Shown here one piece after another: positions 51,523 to 64,000 of a DNA stretch of 64,000 bases. Source of the DNA: Elysia chlorotica (lineage: Eukaryota; Mollusca; Gastropoda; Plakobranchidae); assembly GCA_003991915.1 (NCBI GenBank), contig RQTK01000113.1:674496-738495 (forward strand). Direction: 5' to 3'. Every line of letters starts with the position of its first letter. Position 1 is the stretch's first letter. The notes beneath the pieces were generated by a model, which saw only the letters and a program-made list of their open reading frames with translations, was not told the DNA's origin and did not search any database. The position numbers were made by a program, and so were the translations under genes.

Positions 51523-53640
51523 AGAGTAATAATAATACCTACAGCGTTAAATTATACTACGCTAAATTTTTATATCTATAAAAATGTATCGTAACATTTC
51601 TTAGCTTGTTTCAATCTGCTTGCAATTTAAACTTTTTAGATGACAAGGAAAACTTCAATAGTTGCATCACAAACCGGTATACCGGTATCTCATTTATCTA
51701 AAACGATTCGAGCATATTGGTGTTAAATACGTTTCTTTTACATACCCGGGATAAACAAAAGAATGATGTGTATCATATCGTTCTTTATCGTTTTTCGTTT
51801 AGACTTAAATCTCTGGCATCCTTTTTTAGCGTTATTCAACTTCAATGTTTGTAGGTTTATAAATTATAGGCTAATTACATGCACCGAAAAATTACGTGCA
51901 AGATCTCAATCTAACCAACATTTAGAAAAAAACCCTTTTTTTTCTGCAACAGTTTATAACTTTAATTCCTTAGATAGTCTTGATTGTGCTGATAATGACA
52001 TAGTCCAGTCAAAGAAAACTAAAAAGATCATTGTTTTAAAAAGGGTACCGTATAAAGGTATTTATCAAGGAGAATAGGTTTTCAAAATTGATGATTATTT
52101 TCAATGAAGAAAAACCAACGATCATCCATTTTGTGAACATTTTATAACCCTTGGGCTTAAGTAGGCAGACTTTCGAGTGGTCACCAGAGCAGAGAAAGAA
52201 GGAGGTACTTGCGAAGATTGGTTAAAACCGCTCTGAAAAGCTTTACATAACGGTATATAATTTATGTGAAGGCACACAGTGCATACCTGATAATTTGACA
52301 TTACAGGGACCAGAACTTTCATGTCGAATTAAGGGAAAGTCGAATTAGAAGATAAAAAGTATTTTAAAGGAGTGCCAAAGCTAGAATGACTTGGTTGTGG
52401 GTCTATGTAGAAAAATACACAGTGAAGTTCTTTGAAGTAATTGAACATCATAGTTTCATTGCTTGTTTTTTTTAACATGTAAAAAATTGTTACATTTTGC
52501 AAGGCTAGTTACTAGTCTAGTCTAATACAGCCCCCCCCCCCCCTTTTTTTTTTTTTGTGAAAATAAATCAAACCGGACCCCAAATTAGTACTAATGTCAT
52601 TAATGTATTGGGTTGAAAAGATGTCGAATTAAAGGAAATGAAGCAGTAAATCGTCGAACGAAGCAAAGATAAACTAGAGTAGAAGCAATTAAAGGAGATT
52701 TATTCGGGACTTTAAAGTATGTCGAATTAATTGGGGTCCATTTTATATAAAATGCCCAATAGGAGTCTACGTGTAACTCGTGGGCAGCTTAGCTGTTCAT
52801 CGTTTACGTTCTATGCTGGTTTTCAAATAATTTATACCTCGACTGGTCTTTTAAGCATGGCAATATTTGCACGCCAGTTCTTCACAATTTTGAACTACAT
52901 GTTCATGTCTTTATGCAACAAACAACAAAGAAACAACACCCATTTATACACTGTACTGTAAACCTCATGCAGTACGATTTTCAGCCATTTTTCACTTGTT
53001 AATACATAGTAATAGTATCAGCTCTTTAACCATTATAAAAATAAGAGCCTAACCGAAATTATGAACATAACGCCTGAAACTTTAAAGGCATATAATGGAG
53101 TCACATTACAGTTTAAATAGTTTCACTGAACATTAAGCAACGTACACATGCATTCCTATTCTTCTTCTTCTTATTATTATTATTATTAATAGTATTATTA
53201 TTAATGTATTTGGTGAACCTACACGTGATGTAGGAGCTGAAACTGTGGGCTTCGTGCGAGTGCCTGGGGGGAGTTACACCAGAGACCGGAAACAGATCTA
53301 CCCGTGCAACATCACGTAGGTCGCTGCAGTGTGAACCATCACAAATAAGTTGTTCGTGTCGCTTGCGGACACTATGGGTTGTAAGTACAATGTCGCGGTA
53401 CCTTACGACACGTCGCAAGATTTCTTATTCGCATATTCTTAAATGGAGTCGTAAACTACCGCGACTTTGTACTTACCGTCCTATAGTTCACCCAGAGAAC
53501 ATGAAATAGAGCTTCACGAAAATAGTTTCGCGTATGTAGGTCTGATTAATTAAGACAGTAGTTTCCTTCTTTGTACTTCATCAAAAACACGGTCCGCTGA
53601 TTTTCCCCATCGCCCGTATGTTAATAAAGAGATAGAGCGT
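51523..53640. other. Intergenic, no gene seen
   Basis: AT-rich. 'tgtcgaatta' recurs several times (52322, 52340, 52621, 52720) without forming a tandem array. A (C)n/(T)n run is at 52532-52556. Short frames here have no supporting features. Confidence 0.5.
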
Positions 53641-53660
53641 CAGGCTCACTCTTTCCAACT

Positions 53661-53855
53661 CTCAGTTTGATGACTGCTTCAAGTTCTGATGTTGGATCAA
53701 TTTTTCTAGGTAAACCAACGACTTAAGTTCCTCAACTTAAGTTCCTTCCAGATCAATTCTCAGTTTGATGACTGCTTCAAGTTCTGATGTTGAATTAATT
53801 TTTCTAGGTAAACCAACGACTTAAGTTCCTCAACTATAGTTCTTTCCAGATTGTT
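53661..53855. repeat. 98-bp tandem duplication
   Basis: 'ctcagtttgatgactgcttc' starts at 53661 and 53759; the rest of the unit ('aattttt­ctaggtaaacc' region) follows in both. Confidence 0.85.
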
Positions 53856-53954
53856 TCGACTCCTTGCTGATATCCAGGATTGTGGTAATTTTAATTTGCC
53901 TGCACTTATGTGGAGTAGATTATTGTGGCTATATTTTTGGTTAAAGAAATGTAT

Positions 53955-53979
53955 CTATTTATCTATCCATTTATCTATT

Positions 53980-54016
<37 letters not shown>

Positions 54017-54049
54017 ATCTCCCTCTCCCTCTCTATCTCTCTCTCTCTA

Positions 54050-54085
<36 letters not shown>
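53955..54085. repeat. (CT)n-rich microsatellite
   Basis: Interrupted CT tract preceded by TATC-like units. Confidence 0.9.
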
Positions 54086-54089
<4 letters not shown>

Positions 54090-54242
54090 CCTTGATCCTC
54101 CGTGGCTCTATTAGTTCAAAAAGAAATGCAAGCCTAGTATAGATCTTCATTTGCGTCTGTTCTCTGACAAGGAATACATTTAGCTTTCGTGTCCATCTCC
54201 AGGTCTTTTTTATCTCCCTTGATCTCCTTGTGAAGTTCAAAT

Positions 54243-54370
54243 CGACCAGCTGAGACAGGAGTCGTGGTATACCCGCACTATCTCTGTCTTCGACATAGGC
54301 TATTCTTGTCAGACGTTAGTCTTGGAGCCCTCCACGAAATGACATTGCTAAAACACCAACTCACTCACCT
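54243..54370 (+). mobile_element. tRNA-derived SINE, body fragment
   Basis: 'gctgagacaggagtcgtggt', 'cttgtcagacgttagtcttg' and 'aacaccaactcactca', co-linear with the end of the 8088-8345 copy. Confidence 0.65.
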
Positions 54371-54386
54371 CCCACTCACTGACCTC

Positions 54387-54640
54387 CGTGTAATTGTTAC
54401 CATTACAATAATCTTTAATCCTGTTACCATTACAATAATCTTTAATCCTGTTACCATTACAATAATCTTTAATCCTGTTACCATTACAATAATCTTTAAT
54501 CCTGTTACCATTACAATAATCTTTAATCCTGTTACCATTACAATAATCTTTAATCCTGTTACCATTACAATAATCTTTAATCCTGTTACCATTACAATAA
54601 TCTTTAATCCTGTTACCATTACAATAATCTTTAATCCGTG
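54387..54640. repeat. 27-bp tandem repeat, about 9 copies
   Basis: Nearly perfect unit containing 'ttaccattacaataatcttt' and 'aatcctg'. Units abut with no spacers, so this is a minisatellite and not a CRISPR array. Confidence 0.95.
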
Positions 54641-54742
54641 TAACACTGCCCTCATTTGTTCTCGTACTTGTTAACTGTGACTTGTCACTATGTCAAATCC
54701 ACAATGCACCTGATAACTTAATATTTTGACGTACCGCTTCCT

Positions 54743-54930
54743 GTGGTGTGGCTTCCTGTGGTGTGGCTTCCTGTGGTGTGGCTTCCTGTGGCGTGGCTTC
54801 CTGTGGCGTGGCTTCCTGTGGTGTGGCTTCCTGTGGCGTGGCTTCCTGTGGTGTGGCTTCCTGTGGCGTGGCTTCCTGTGGCGTGGCTTCCTGTCGTGTG
54901 GCTTTCTGCGGCGTGGCTTCCTGTCGTGTG
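54743..54930. repeat. 15-bp tandem repeat directly before an exon
   Basis: About 12 units of 'cttcctgtgg(t/c)gtgg'. Because 15 is a multiple of three, all three frames stay open, but a splice acceptor ('ttccag', 54937-54942) follows, so the array is probably the end of an intron. Confidence 0.9.
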
Positions 54931-54942
54931 GCTATGTTCCAG

Positions 54943-55519
54943 AGACAAGGCGCCGTGCCGAGAGCTGGTGTACGTTCTCAGCGAGAGCAGCGTCCAGCTC
55001 AACTGTACTGAGGTCCTGAGCAACGGCAACCACCAGCGCCTGGCCGTCACGCCACCGTAAGTGTCCCGTGCCAGGTACATGCATGACNNNNNNNNNNNNN
55101 NNNNNNNNNNNNNNNNNNNNNNNNNNNNNNNNNNNNNNNNNNNNNNNNNNNNNNNNNNNNNNNNNNNNNNNNNNNNNNNNNNNNNNNNNNNNNNNNNNNN
55201 NNNNNNNNNNNNNNNNNNNNNNNNNNNNNNNNNNNNNNNNNNNNNNNNNNNNNNNNNNNNNNNNNNNNNNNNNNNNNNNNNNNNNNNNNNNNNNNNNNNN
55301 NNNNNNNNNNNNNNNNNNNNNNNNNNNNNNNNNNNNNNNNNNNNNNNNNNNNNNNNNNNNNNNNNNNNNNNNNNNNNNNNNNNNNNNNNNNNNNNNNNNN
55401 NNNNNNNNNNNNNNNNNNNNNNNNNNNNNNNNNNNNNNNNNNNNNNNNNNNNNNNNNNNNNNNNNNNNNNNNNNNNNNNNNNNNNNNNNNNNNNNNNNNN
55501 NNNNNNNNNNATTTTTATT

Positions 55520-55558
<39 letters not shown>

Positions 55559-58363
55559 ACAACTACTAGTAGCTTACATCATTTTCCCCGTATTATTTAT
55601 ATAATCCTCATATTACCTGTATTATTTATATAATCCTCATATTGCCCCAATTATTATAATCCTCATATTGCCCCAATTATTTATATAATCCTCATATTGC
55701 CCGTATTATTTATATAATCCTACCTATTACCTGGATTGTTTATATAATCCTCATATTACCCGTATTATTTATATAATCCTCATTTTGCCCGTATTATTTA
55801 TATAATCCTCATATTACACGTATTATTTATATAATTCTCATATTACCCGTATTATTTATATAAACCTGATATTAGTACCTGTATTATTATTATAATCCTA
55901 CATATTACCTGTATTGTTTATATAATCCTCATATTACCTGTATTATTTATATAATCCTCATATTACCCGTATTGTTTATATAATCCTCATATTCCCCGTA
56001 TTATTTATATAATCCTCATATTCCCCGTATTATTTATATAATCATCATATTACCTGTATTGTTTATATAATCCTACATATTACCTGTATTGTTTATATAA
56101 TCCTCATATTCCCCGTATTATTTATACATTCCTCATATTCCCCGTATTATTTATACAATCCTCATATTACCCGTATTATTTATATAATCCTCATATTACC
56201 CGTATTATTTATATAATCCTCATATTACCCGTATTATTTATATAATCCTCATATTACCCGTATTATTTATATAATCCTCATATTACCCGTATTATTTATA
56301 TAATCCTCATATTACCCGTATTATTTATATAATCCTCATATTACCCGTATTATTTATATAATCCTCATATTACCCGTATTGTTTATATAATCCTCATATT
56401 ACCCGTATTATTTATAAATCCTCATATTACCCGTATTATTTATATAATCCTCATATTACCCGTATTGTTTATATAATCCTCATATTCCCGCTATTGTTTA
56501 TACACTCCTACGTATCACCGGACAGAAGCGACCTGGAGTTCAACCCTGCTGTACAGAGCTTCCTGTTCAGCGTCCAGCCCTCCTCGCCCGGCCAGGAGTC
56601 CAGCAATGTCCAGTGTGTGGCCGTGAACGAGACGGGTTACCAGGTGGTCAAGCAGATCCAAGTGCTCTACTACACCCAGGCGCAGATCGTCGTGGCCAGG
56701 TCGTCTGTACAGAACACGGTAAGCACTGGTTGGTTGGTGCCACCAGAGACCATCGGGTTAGTGACGTCACCGGCCTGCCATTGTGTTTTCATGTCAAGCG
56801 ATCTCGCACCAGTTTGTGTCTCTCACGTAGCTAGGCCCTGTCCACTTGTATAACTATGTCATCGTACCACATTCTGCTGGGGCTGCCTTTACCTCTTCTT
56901 CCGCCCATTAATATGCCTGTTGGGATTGTTTGAGCGAAGTTTTGGTGAGACGTGTCACACTGTAGAGCTGACAGTTATATTGACACGAGGAGCTAGCGTG
57001 ACGCGTACTCATTCTGTTTGTTCATTGGTTAATCAAGGCGGTTCACTGATCTTCAGACAGTTCTTAGAAAGTAAAGAAAGAATCGACCGCCTCTTGACGC
57101 ACAATCCTCCCCGTAAAGCCTGCCACTGTTTCACACTCTCTGATAGTGTAGTGCACATTTGTCCTGATCATGTTGACTTGTCCGTTAGCCGAGACGTCGC
57201 CGCACACTCCGTCAGAATCTCGCCCTGTCTTGGGCGACCCTTCCTGCCTTGGGGTGCCTCACTTGTAGCAGGTCGTTGGTTTCAAGCAGCCATCCTCATC
57301 CTCTTGATACTGTGCCCCTTCTTCTCTTTTCCCCCAATGTTGCTTTCAAATTGCTTTTATGAACTATTTTGTCCTTTCAAGAGCCCGAAGTATTTTGGTT
57401 TCCTTTATTTGATGTTAAAAAGTCATTTGGATTGAATTTTTAAGCATGTCATATTTCTACTTGTGCTTTTTATGGTAGTTTTGAGCATTTTTTCAGCAGC
57501 ACTTCAATTTAAAACAACACAATATCTTTTCATCTTATTTTTTATCGTCCAGCCCTCACAAACATATTTAGGTAGTAGCAAAATTGGATATAGCCCGTAT
57601 ATAATAATATAGAGAAGTAAATAATGTCCAAAACCTCAACACGATTTCCAACAGCGGGCTCCCTTCTTTTGTTACTCTGTTGGGTACGTACATCTTACCA
57701 GATGGTAATTTTACTTGTGAAACAACTACATTGAGTCAGGCACAGGTTGTGATAATTATTTAGCCTAAAGCGTGCTTAGAATCAGAAACGCCCTTTGAGA
57801 GATTGCAGAAATTATAACTATATAATATATTTTATATCCAGAGCCATGAAAATCCTTTTTGTTTGAGAATAGAAAAAGCCAACATACAGAATTGTTTAGT
57901 GTAGATGAGATCAGGTCAAAACTTCCAACAGCGTGCTGTGTCTGTGTGCCTCCCATCTTCTGGTCAGTTTCCAAAACTCATGATGACTTGCGTCTGTGTG
58001 CCTCCCATCTTCTGGTCAGTTTCCCAAACTCATGATGACTTGTGTCTCCCGCAGAGCGTGGTGACGGTGTCCTGTGTGGCCGCGGGCCGCCCCCTGCCCA
58101 CCGCCGTGTCCGTGGAGGTCGGTGTGAAGCAGCAGCAGGACGAGTGGTTGACCGCCACCCACTACAGGATCGAGCAGGCGGACCTGCTGCCCTCCCCTGA
58201 CGGGACGTACGTCACGGGGACCGTGAGTTTCCCCCAGGTCTACACCAAGCCGCTGGTGTCCGTGGCGTGCAGCGCCAGTAACGGCTATCACTACTACACT
58301 GTGGAGCGAAACAAGTACGCCGGCTTCTTCTCATCGGCCTATGCTAAGATTTTTGGCCACTAA
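54943..58363 (+). CDS. Immunoglobulin-domain protein, last three exons (5' part missing)
   Basis: Three exons join in phase: 54943-55056, 56526-56718 and 58055-58363 (stop at the end). All have AG/GT borders, and codons split correctly (CC|A at the first junction). Exons 1 and 2 together make one Ig-like domain with the cysteine pair in QLNCTEVL and VQCVAVNETGYQ. Exon 3 makes another (VTVSCVAAGRPLP and SVACSASNGYHYY). There is no transmembrane helix or GPI-like tail at the C-terminus (YAGFFSSAYAKIFGH), so it may be secreted or soluble. Codon use is much more GC-rich than the surrounding sequence, as expected of real exons. The N-terminal exons lie upstream, not recognised, or in the gap. The specific protein is unknown; secreted Ig proteins are numerous in molluscs. 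Confidence 0.75.
55088..55510. other. Assembly gap (423 N) in an intron of the Ig gene
   Basis: N run between a donor at 55057 and the AT-rich minisatellite; flanked on the right by a (TTG)n run at 55521-55556. Confidence 0.98.
55575..56505. repeat. AT-rich minisatellite, about 29-30-bp unit, about 30 copies
   Basis: Unit with 'tattatttatataatcctca' and 'tattacccg'. It fills the intron up to 20 nt before the exon at 56526 and probably continues into the gap. Confidence 0.95.
56719..58054. other. Intron of the Ig gene
   Basis: Donor GTAAGC at 56719, acceptor 'tctcccgcag' ending at 58054. A 54-bp unit with 'cttctggtcagtttcc' and 'aactcatgatgactt' is duplicated just before the acceptor (57953 and 58007). 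Open frames inside it have no support. Confidence 0.6.
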
Positions 58364-58553
58364 AAATACAAACATGGAACAAGTCGGGTTTGTTCAGTTT
58401 TTGTTGTTGTTGTAATTCTACACCCGTTTTCTGAATGGGGTTTTTTTTCCCTCTGAAAGTTTTTTATGTACCGCTCGTTACTTTTTCTGACTTTCATATA
58501 TCTTAAAAATACATGAAGAGAGAAAAGCAAACAAAGTTTAGGCTGTTTTGTCT

Positions 58554-58559
58554 AATAAA
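58554..58559 (+). terminator. Poly(A) signal of the Ig gene
   Basis: AATAAA 190 nt after the stop codon at 58361-58363. Confidence 0.55.
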
Positions 58560-58964
58560 TCTTTTGAAGGGAGATAACTCTCCATCCTTTGGACAACAAT
58601 GGCGTGCAAGTAGGAAAAATGTGGACCTGACCTGGGAAGAGCTAGCTTTAGTTTCCAGTAAAGTTTCGCAAGAGAGAATCAGTTAGGAGAACAATCTAAG
58701 AGAGACTTCAAGGGTTGATTGGTGCAGAGTATCAGAAAAAACCCCAACAACATTAAATCTTTAAATGGGTAGGTTCTAAACAATTATTCTTTTTCTGTTT
58801 TTTTTTTTTAGTTTTTACGTACGTCTGGCTTTATTTGTTCGTCTTTTTCTAACAAACCTAAGCGGGCGATTGTTCAAGTACAATAAAAATTATAAGCAAT
58901 GTCTTTAATTGGCTAATAATGTTTTTAAAGCATTATAACCTGCACACGCCTTGCTTTCATACTA

Positions 58965-60145
58965 ACCAATCCTTGCGTTCACACTCACCAATCCTTGCGT
59001 TCACACTCATCAATCTTTGCTTTCACACTCACCAATCCTTGCTTTCATACTAACCAATCCTTGCTTTCATACTCACCAATCCTTGCTTTCACACTCATCA
59101 ATCTTTGCTTTCATACTCACCAATCCTTGCTTTCATACTCACCAATCTTTGCTTTCACACTCATCAATCCTTGCTTTCACACTCACCAATCCTTGCTTTC
59201 ACACTCACCAACCCTTGCTTTCATACTCACCAATCCTTGCTTTCAAACTCATCAATCTTTGCTTTCATACTCACCAATCCTTGCTTTCATACTCACCAAT
59301 CTTTGCTTTCATACTCACCAATCCTTGCTTTCATACTCATCAATCCTTGCTTTCACACTCATCAATCCTTGCTTTCATACTCACCAATCCTTGCTTTCAT
59401 ACTCACCAATCCTTGCTTTCATACTGACCAATCCTTGCTTTCACACTCACCAATCCTTGCTTTCACACTCATCAATCCTTGCTTTCACACTCATCAATAC
59501 TTGCTTTCACACTCATCAATCCTTGCTTTCACACTCATCAATCCTTGCTTTCACACTCATCAATCCTTGCTTTCACACTCATCAATCCTTGCTTTCATAC
59601 TCACCAATCCTTGCTTTCACACTCATCAATCCTTGCTTTCATACTCATCAATCCTTGCTTTCACACTCACCAATCCTTGCTTTCACACTCACCAATCCTT
59701 GTTTTCACACTCATCAATCCTTGCTTTCATACTCACCAATCCTTGCTTTCACACTCATCAATCCTTGCTTTCACACTCATCAATCCTTGCCTTCATACTC
59801 ACCAATCCTTGCGTTCATACTCATCAATCTTTGCTTTCATACTCACCAATCCTTGCTTTCATACTCACCAATCCTTGCTTTCATACTAACCAATCCTTGC
59901 TTTCATACTCACCAATCCTTGCGTTCACACTCATCAATCTTTGCTTTCACACTCACTAATCCTTGCGTTCACACTCATCAATCTTTGCTTTCACACTCAC
60001 CAATCCTTGCGTTCACACTCATCAATCTTTGCTTTCACACTCATCAATCCTTGCTTTCATACTCACCAATCCTTGCGTTCACACTCATCAATCTTTGCTT
60101 TCACACTCACCAATCCTTGCTTTCACACTCACCAATCCTCGCTTA
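58965..60145. repeat. 22-bp minisatellite, about 53 copies
   Basis: Unit 'ccttgctttcacactcaccaa' plus one t, with point variants (cata/caca, cacc/catc, gctt/gcgt). Because 22 is not a multiple of three, all frames repeat with a 66-bp cycle and stay open; this explains the long Ser/His/Leu frames. Confidence 0.97.
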
Positions 60146-60159
60146 AATGAATATTGACA

Positions 60160-60345
60160 CTGATCCAACCGTTGGGAACAAGGGATCGGTCACATAACAT
60201 GAATGATGAGACTGATATGATCCAACCGTTGGGAACAAGGGATCGGTCACATTACATGAATGTTGACACTGATATGATCCAACCGTTGGGAACAAGGGAT
60301 TGGTCACATTACATGAATGATGACACTGATATGATCCAACAGTCG
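60160..60345. repeat. 60-bp tandem repeat, three copies
   Basis: 'gatccaaccgttgggaacaa' recurs at about 60160, 60218 and 60277, with the rest of the unit ('gggatcggtcaca', 'catgaatg') conserved. Confidence 0.9.
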
Positions 60346-63300
60346 CTTAGAAGGTTGCTTAACAAGGGCTGAAACTCAAGATTCCTTATTAGTAGCCTGA
60401 CACTCTTGCTGGGTTTTTTTTAGAAACACAAAAAGTAGATATCGAAAATTCGACAGTTTATTTTTTTAAACCGCCAGGCTGACAATATAAAAAAGACATG
60501 AATGGACACACTCAATGCATTACGTGAAAATAAAATGATCGATGCAAAGGAAAATCAGGCAATGTTGTAAAACTTTTTTTTTCTTCTTGTTTTTTTAAGA
60601 CTTGACTATTTCCAATATTTCAGTGTGGTGTATATGTAGGACATTGGTTTTTCTTTGATATAACAAAGAGAGTGTGCTAATATAATTATTGCCCACAATT
60701 CCTTTACAGTTTCATTTTTAGGTGGTTTCCAAAAGGTAAGAATGTCTCATTTAACATTAAGCCCTTATAACGTAAAATTAACAGCAGACATTTGGCAAAA
60801 GCTATAATACAAGAATACTCAAGTTACAAAAGATTATAACTCTGAAATATTCTAGGTGGACCATTAAATAATATTCAAAGCACAGAAGTACATGGGTGAA
60901 TAGGATGACAACTGGGTGGGTGGATTATAGCCTTAAAAAAAAGAAATGTAATTATCAGTGGCACACATAATAATGGTTGTAGAATTTGTACTATCATGTA
61001 AAATTACGAAACAAAAGGGAGATAATGATGATTAAAAACAGTTATGTTTTCTGTGTCATAGTTATGTATGCATGAAAAAGAATAAGAAGCCTTGGGGACG
61101 ACAATTACAACCAGCCCTTGCAAAAATTACAGAAGGTAATTAAAGTATTTTTTCAAATACTTTGAAAGTGCATTTCAGTTTTTAAAATACAGAGGACTGA
61201 AATCCATTTGGTGACTCTTCATACATGTATTTTTTTCCAATTGAACAACAATAACCTTTAACAAATACAGTAGCCCAGTACCCGCTATTGCTTCTCCTAA
61301 TGTCCTAGGCGAGAATTTGTAGCAGTGTACGGCAAGAGGACCCCACAACAGAAAAACCCTGGACTAGGACTTAGCTGTTCATGTTATACACCACCACGAC
61401 CCACAGGGCAAAAACAACCCGAGCTAGCTTGAACAGGGATCCAATATATGGAGCACTGGGGCAAACAAGAACAAATCCTGGTTCAAATATTCCTCGAAAA
61501 TCAGATATATTTTGTACTATTTTTTTTACACAACGAAACATATACCTCTAATTTTTCAATGTTTATCCATTTCATTAATTCAGTAATATTTTCAAAGAAA
61601 TAACACAATTTTCATATGAATACATGTTATTATTATTTTAGGTGCTGTTTTCAATCAAAATTTGAATTGAGAAATGTTTCAATTTGTTGACTTTTCTTCA
61701 ACAAAAAAATATATTGTTTGCATTAAATGTTAAAAAAATATCATACATGATCATAGACATAAACAAATTTGAGAGAAGATTTTACATTGAAAACTCTCAG
61801 TGCCAAAAACTGCATGGTTTGTTACATAAACATTGCTGACCAGGAGAAAACTGTGATAGGAAATGAAAACGACAACAAAGATTTGGAATGTTTGAGTCTG
61901 GCACTTCATTTGAAGAAGAATAATAGACGTAAAACACTTCACTGTAGAACGAGCATGAAAATATTTCACAGATGAGTAGGCATAAAAAAGGCTCGTTGAA
62001 AATCCAAATGAACCAACAGAGGATTATTGCCACAAATTCTTGAAAGAAGCAATAGGGGTTGAGCAAGATACACACAGACAGACAAAGATAGTGAGAAAAA
62101 ATAAAAAATAGAGAAAAAAGTAGAGATGCAAGACTCTCTAAGGCATTAATCCAATCTGTGCCATAATAATTATTACTTACATTTTCTTTCATTCATTATT
62201 AGTCAATATAAACGACTATCATATTGAACCGGAAAATCGGTTACAAAAATATACTGTACTATGCTTCAAAATATAAATGTTACATATTGCGAAATAATCT
62301 GTAAACTAAATTTGAGCAAAAACCAAACTACATGAAAAAAATATAAATTTCATACATTTTTTGCTGTGTGTTTCTGGTACGTTGGACGGATAGTTGATTA
62401 TAACGAAGAAAAACATGTACTTCTACTAAGACGTATGACTTTCCTGCTCACAATGATACTTGTAAACAGTTCCAGATTATTGAAAGAAAATGATCTAAAC
62501 AAGTCCAGACATGACATATTCAGAGGCTGAGAACAAAATTGTATCCACTGCAACATAAGCCAGTCAGTCAAAGTAACAGATCACAGATGCAAAGAGAAAA
62601 TAAAGTTCAAAAGTACAATAAAACTTTGGTATCAAACATGAGACCTTGAATGCTAAAGAAAAACAAGTGATACAAACACAATGCTTTGTCACCTCAATAA
62701 CCAACAGTCATCCTTCAAAGGTAACAAAATCATCCTAGTCTTGCAAACAGCCTACATGCAGGCTAATTTTATATCACTCTACATGGTAGGCTAATTTTAT
62801 ATCACTCTACATGATAGGCTAATTTTATATCACTCTACATGATAGGCTAATTTTATATCACTCTACATGATAGGCTAATTTTATATCACTCTTAAACAAA
62901 GGAACACTTTTTTTCCATGAGTTTTCTGTGTTTGTCTGTGCCTCTATCCTTTATGAATGAAACATTGAAAATTCATGTTTAATGTTTGATTCAAAACTTG
63001 AATTTAAATACATAAAATATAAGTTTTTATAACTTAAGCTTAAAGTGACAATTGCCAAAACGTACACATATATTTAATAATATATACAAGTTAAAAATAA
63101 TGAGTGTAATTATACATTTATGATTACATAATTTACAAATTGTGCATTCTATTTAAAAATTCTCCACGACAAAATAAATAATTTCCAATCACAATATAAT
63201 GAAGTGTGCGTCTATGCACACAAAAAACTGAAATAAAACAAAATAAAAGTGGTCAGTGTTTCAATGAAGATGAGACATGAGAACAATATAAAGATGGTTG

Positions 63301-64000
63301 GTCGTCACACTGTTTGGTACACCTTCACATTATTACATGTTGAGCAAATAGTACCACTCGATTGTTTGCAAATAAATATAAGACCATAATATCACTATCA
63401 AACAAATTTCACATAAAACTTATCTCCAATGTACACAAATTTTAGTTTGAAAAAAAAAATCAAATGGAGTCCATACATATTGGTTTGTGACAAATAGAAT
63501 TATAGAAAAAAACCAACCTAGGGAAGTAGGGGCCTATGTTTCTTTTCACTTAAGGGCAGCTTCACATTCTTGAAAGTTATTTTTTTAACCACTTCACCTG
63601 TTTCAAATATTTCAATGTCTTCAATATCTTTGGAAAGTTAACATAATTATAGTGGTAAATGTCCAACAAGACATTGCATAAAACCGCAAAGCAGAGATTT
63701 TGAGATCCTATTATGTCCATGACTTTAAAAATTGAAAACAACAAAACCTGATAGGAAGAGAGAACCTCCCAAGGATTGGGGGATGTTTGCGGCACAAGCT
63801 ACAGTTGAAATGAAAATATTGTTGTTGGAGGAAACAGCTGTGAGTATAAAATTTCTGTTGCATCTTGTAAATATACTTTGTAAAAATACATGCCATATGG
63901 AAACATTTGACTTGATTAGAAATGTTCAAAAATAAAATAAAAAAAAAACTATCTAGAAAATACAGTTCTCTAGCACCCAGTGCAGTTTGAAAGAAGAGTA
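60346..64000. other. AT-rich sequence, no gene supported
   Basis: Short A/T runs and no splice-bounded coding stretch. It might be the 3' UTR or an intron of a gene beyond the window, but I cannot show this. Short frames on both strands (for example near 61770 and 63580) lack any family feature. A tandem repeat lies at 62777-62890. Confidence 0.4.
62762..62892. repeat. 28-bp tandem repeat, about 5 copies
   Basis: Unit 'aggctaattttatatcactc' plus 'tacatgat', five near-identical copies. Confidence 0.93.

Noticed and set aside
54387..54640. Possible CRISPR-like array
   Set aside because: Units abut with no unique spacers, and this is an animal genome; it is a plain minisatellite.
54743..55060. 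Repeat-coding frame (VWLPV-type pentapeptide) joined to the Ig exon
   Set aside because: A good splice acceptor separates the 15-bp array from the exon, and all three frames of the array are open.
56920..57435. 171-codon frame in the Ig gene intron
   Set aside because: Flanked by the intron's donor and acceptor, no domain, low coding character.
58995..60146. 383-codon frame of Ser/His/Leu repeats
   Set aside because: It is a 22-bp minisatellite that stays open in several frames at once; no start context, no domain.

Overview
This window is animal nuclear DNA, most likely from a mollusc (a heterobranch gastropod would fit). The signs are intron-containing genes with GT/AG junctions, very many microsatellites and minisatellites, a tRNA-derived SINE family scattered in both orientations, an SLC5-type solute carrier gene, and an intact Polinton/Maverick (adintovirus-like) element. 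The phylum is an inference; nothing seen here fixes the species.

Layout. 1-2500: non-coding, with a possible 3' end of an upstream gene and a 90-bp tandem repeat. 2693-12056: an eight-exon sodium-coupled solute transporter gene (SLC5A8/A12-like) on the + strand. It has a partial duplication of exons 3 and 4 and a frame break in its last exon. 12060-16500: AT-rich sequence with a 944-bp tandem duplication, a foldback hairpin and a 44-bp minisatellite holding an assembly gap. 16515-17724: last exon of a minus-strand gene for a 40-residue repeat protein. 17730-32400: no convincing genes; minisatellites, microsatellites, SINEs, diverged segmental duplications and a 1.4-kb element with short terminal inverted repeats. 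32589-51522: an 18.9-kb Polinton/adintovirus-like element with terminal inverted repeats of about 1 kb. 51523-54900: mostly empty. 54943-58363: last three exons of an immunoglobulin-domain gene. 58960-64000: a 1.2-kb 22-bp minisatellite, then AT-rich sequence.

The Polinton is the main feature. Leftward it carries a protein-primed family B DNA polymerase preceded by two C2H2 zinc fingers. Rightward it carries a compact cluster: packaging ATPase, small basic virion protein, hypothetical protein, retroviral-type integrase with a chromodomain, two-span membrane protein, penton-like minor capsid protein, adenovirus pX/pVI-like core protein, double-jelly-roll major capsid protein and adenain-like protease. 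A separate PC4-domain ssDNA-binding protein follows, behind its own TATA box and CRE/AP-1 sites. Together these cover replication, integration, packaging, capsid maturation and probably transcription. Every morphogenesis gene is open. The polymerase locus is broken by an internal duplication, and a pogo/Tigger fragment, a retroelement tail and tandem repeats sit in the central intergenic region.

Most long frames over microsatellites (His, Ser/Leu, Arg/Glu runs) are not genes. I ran no database searches. Assignments rest on motifs read from the sequence and on knowledge of the families.
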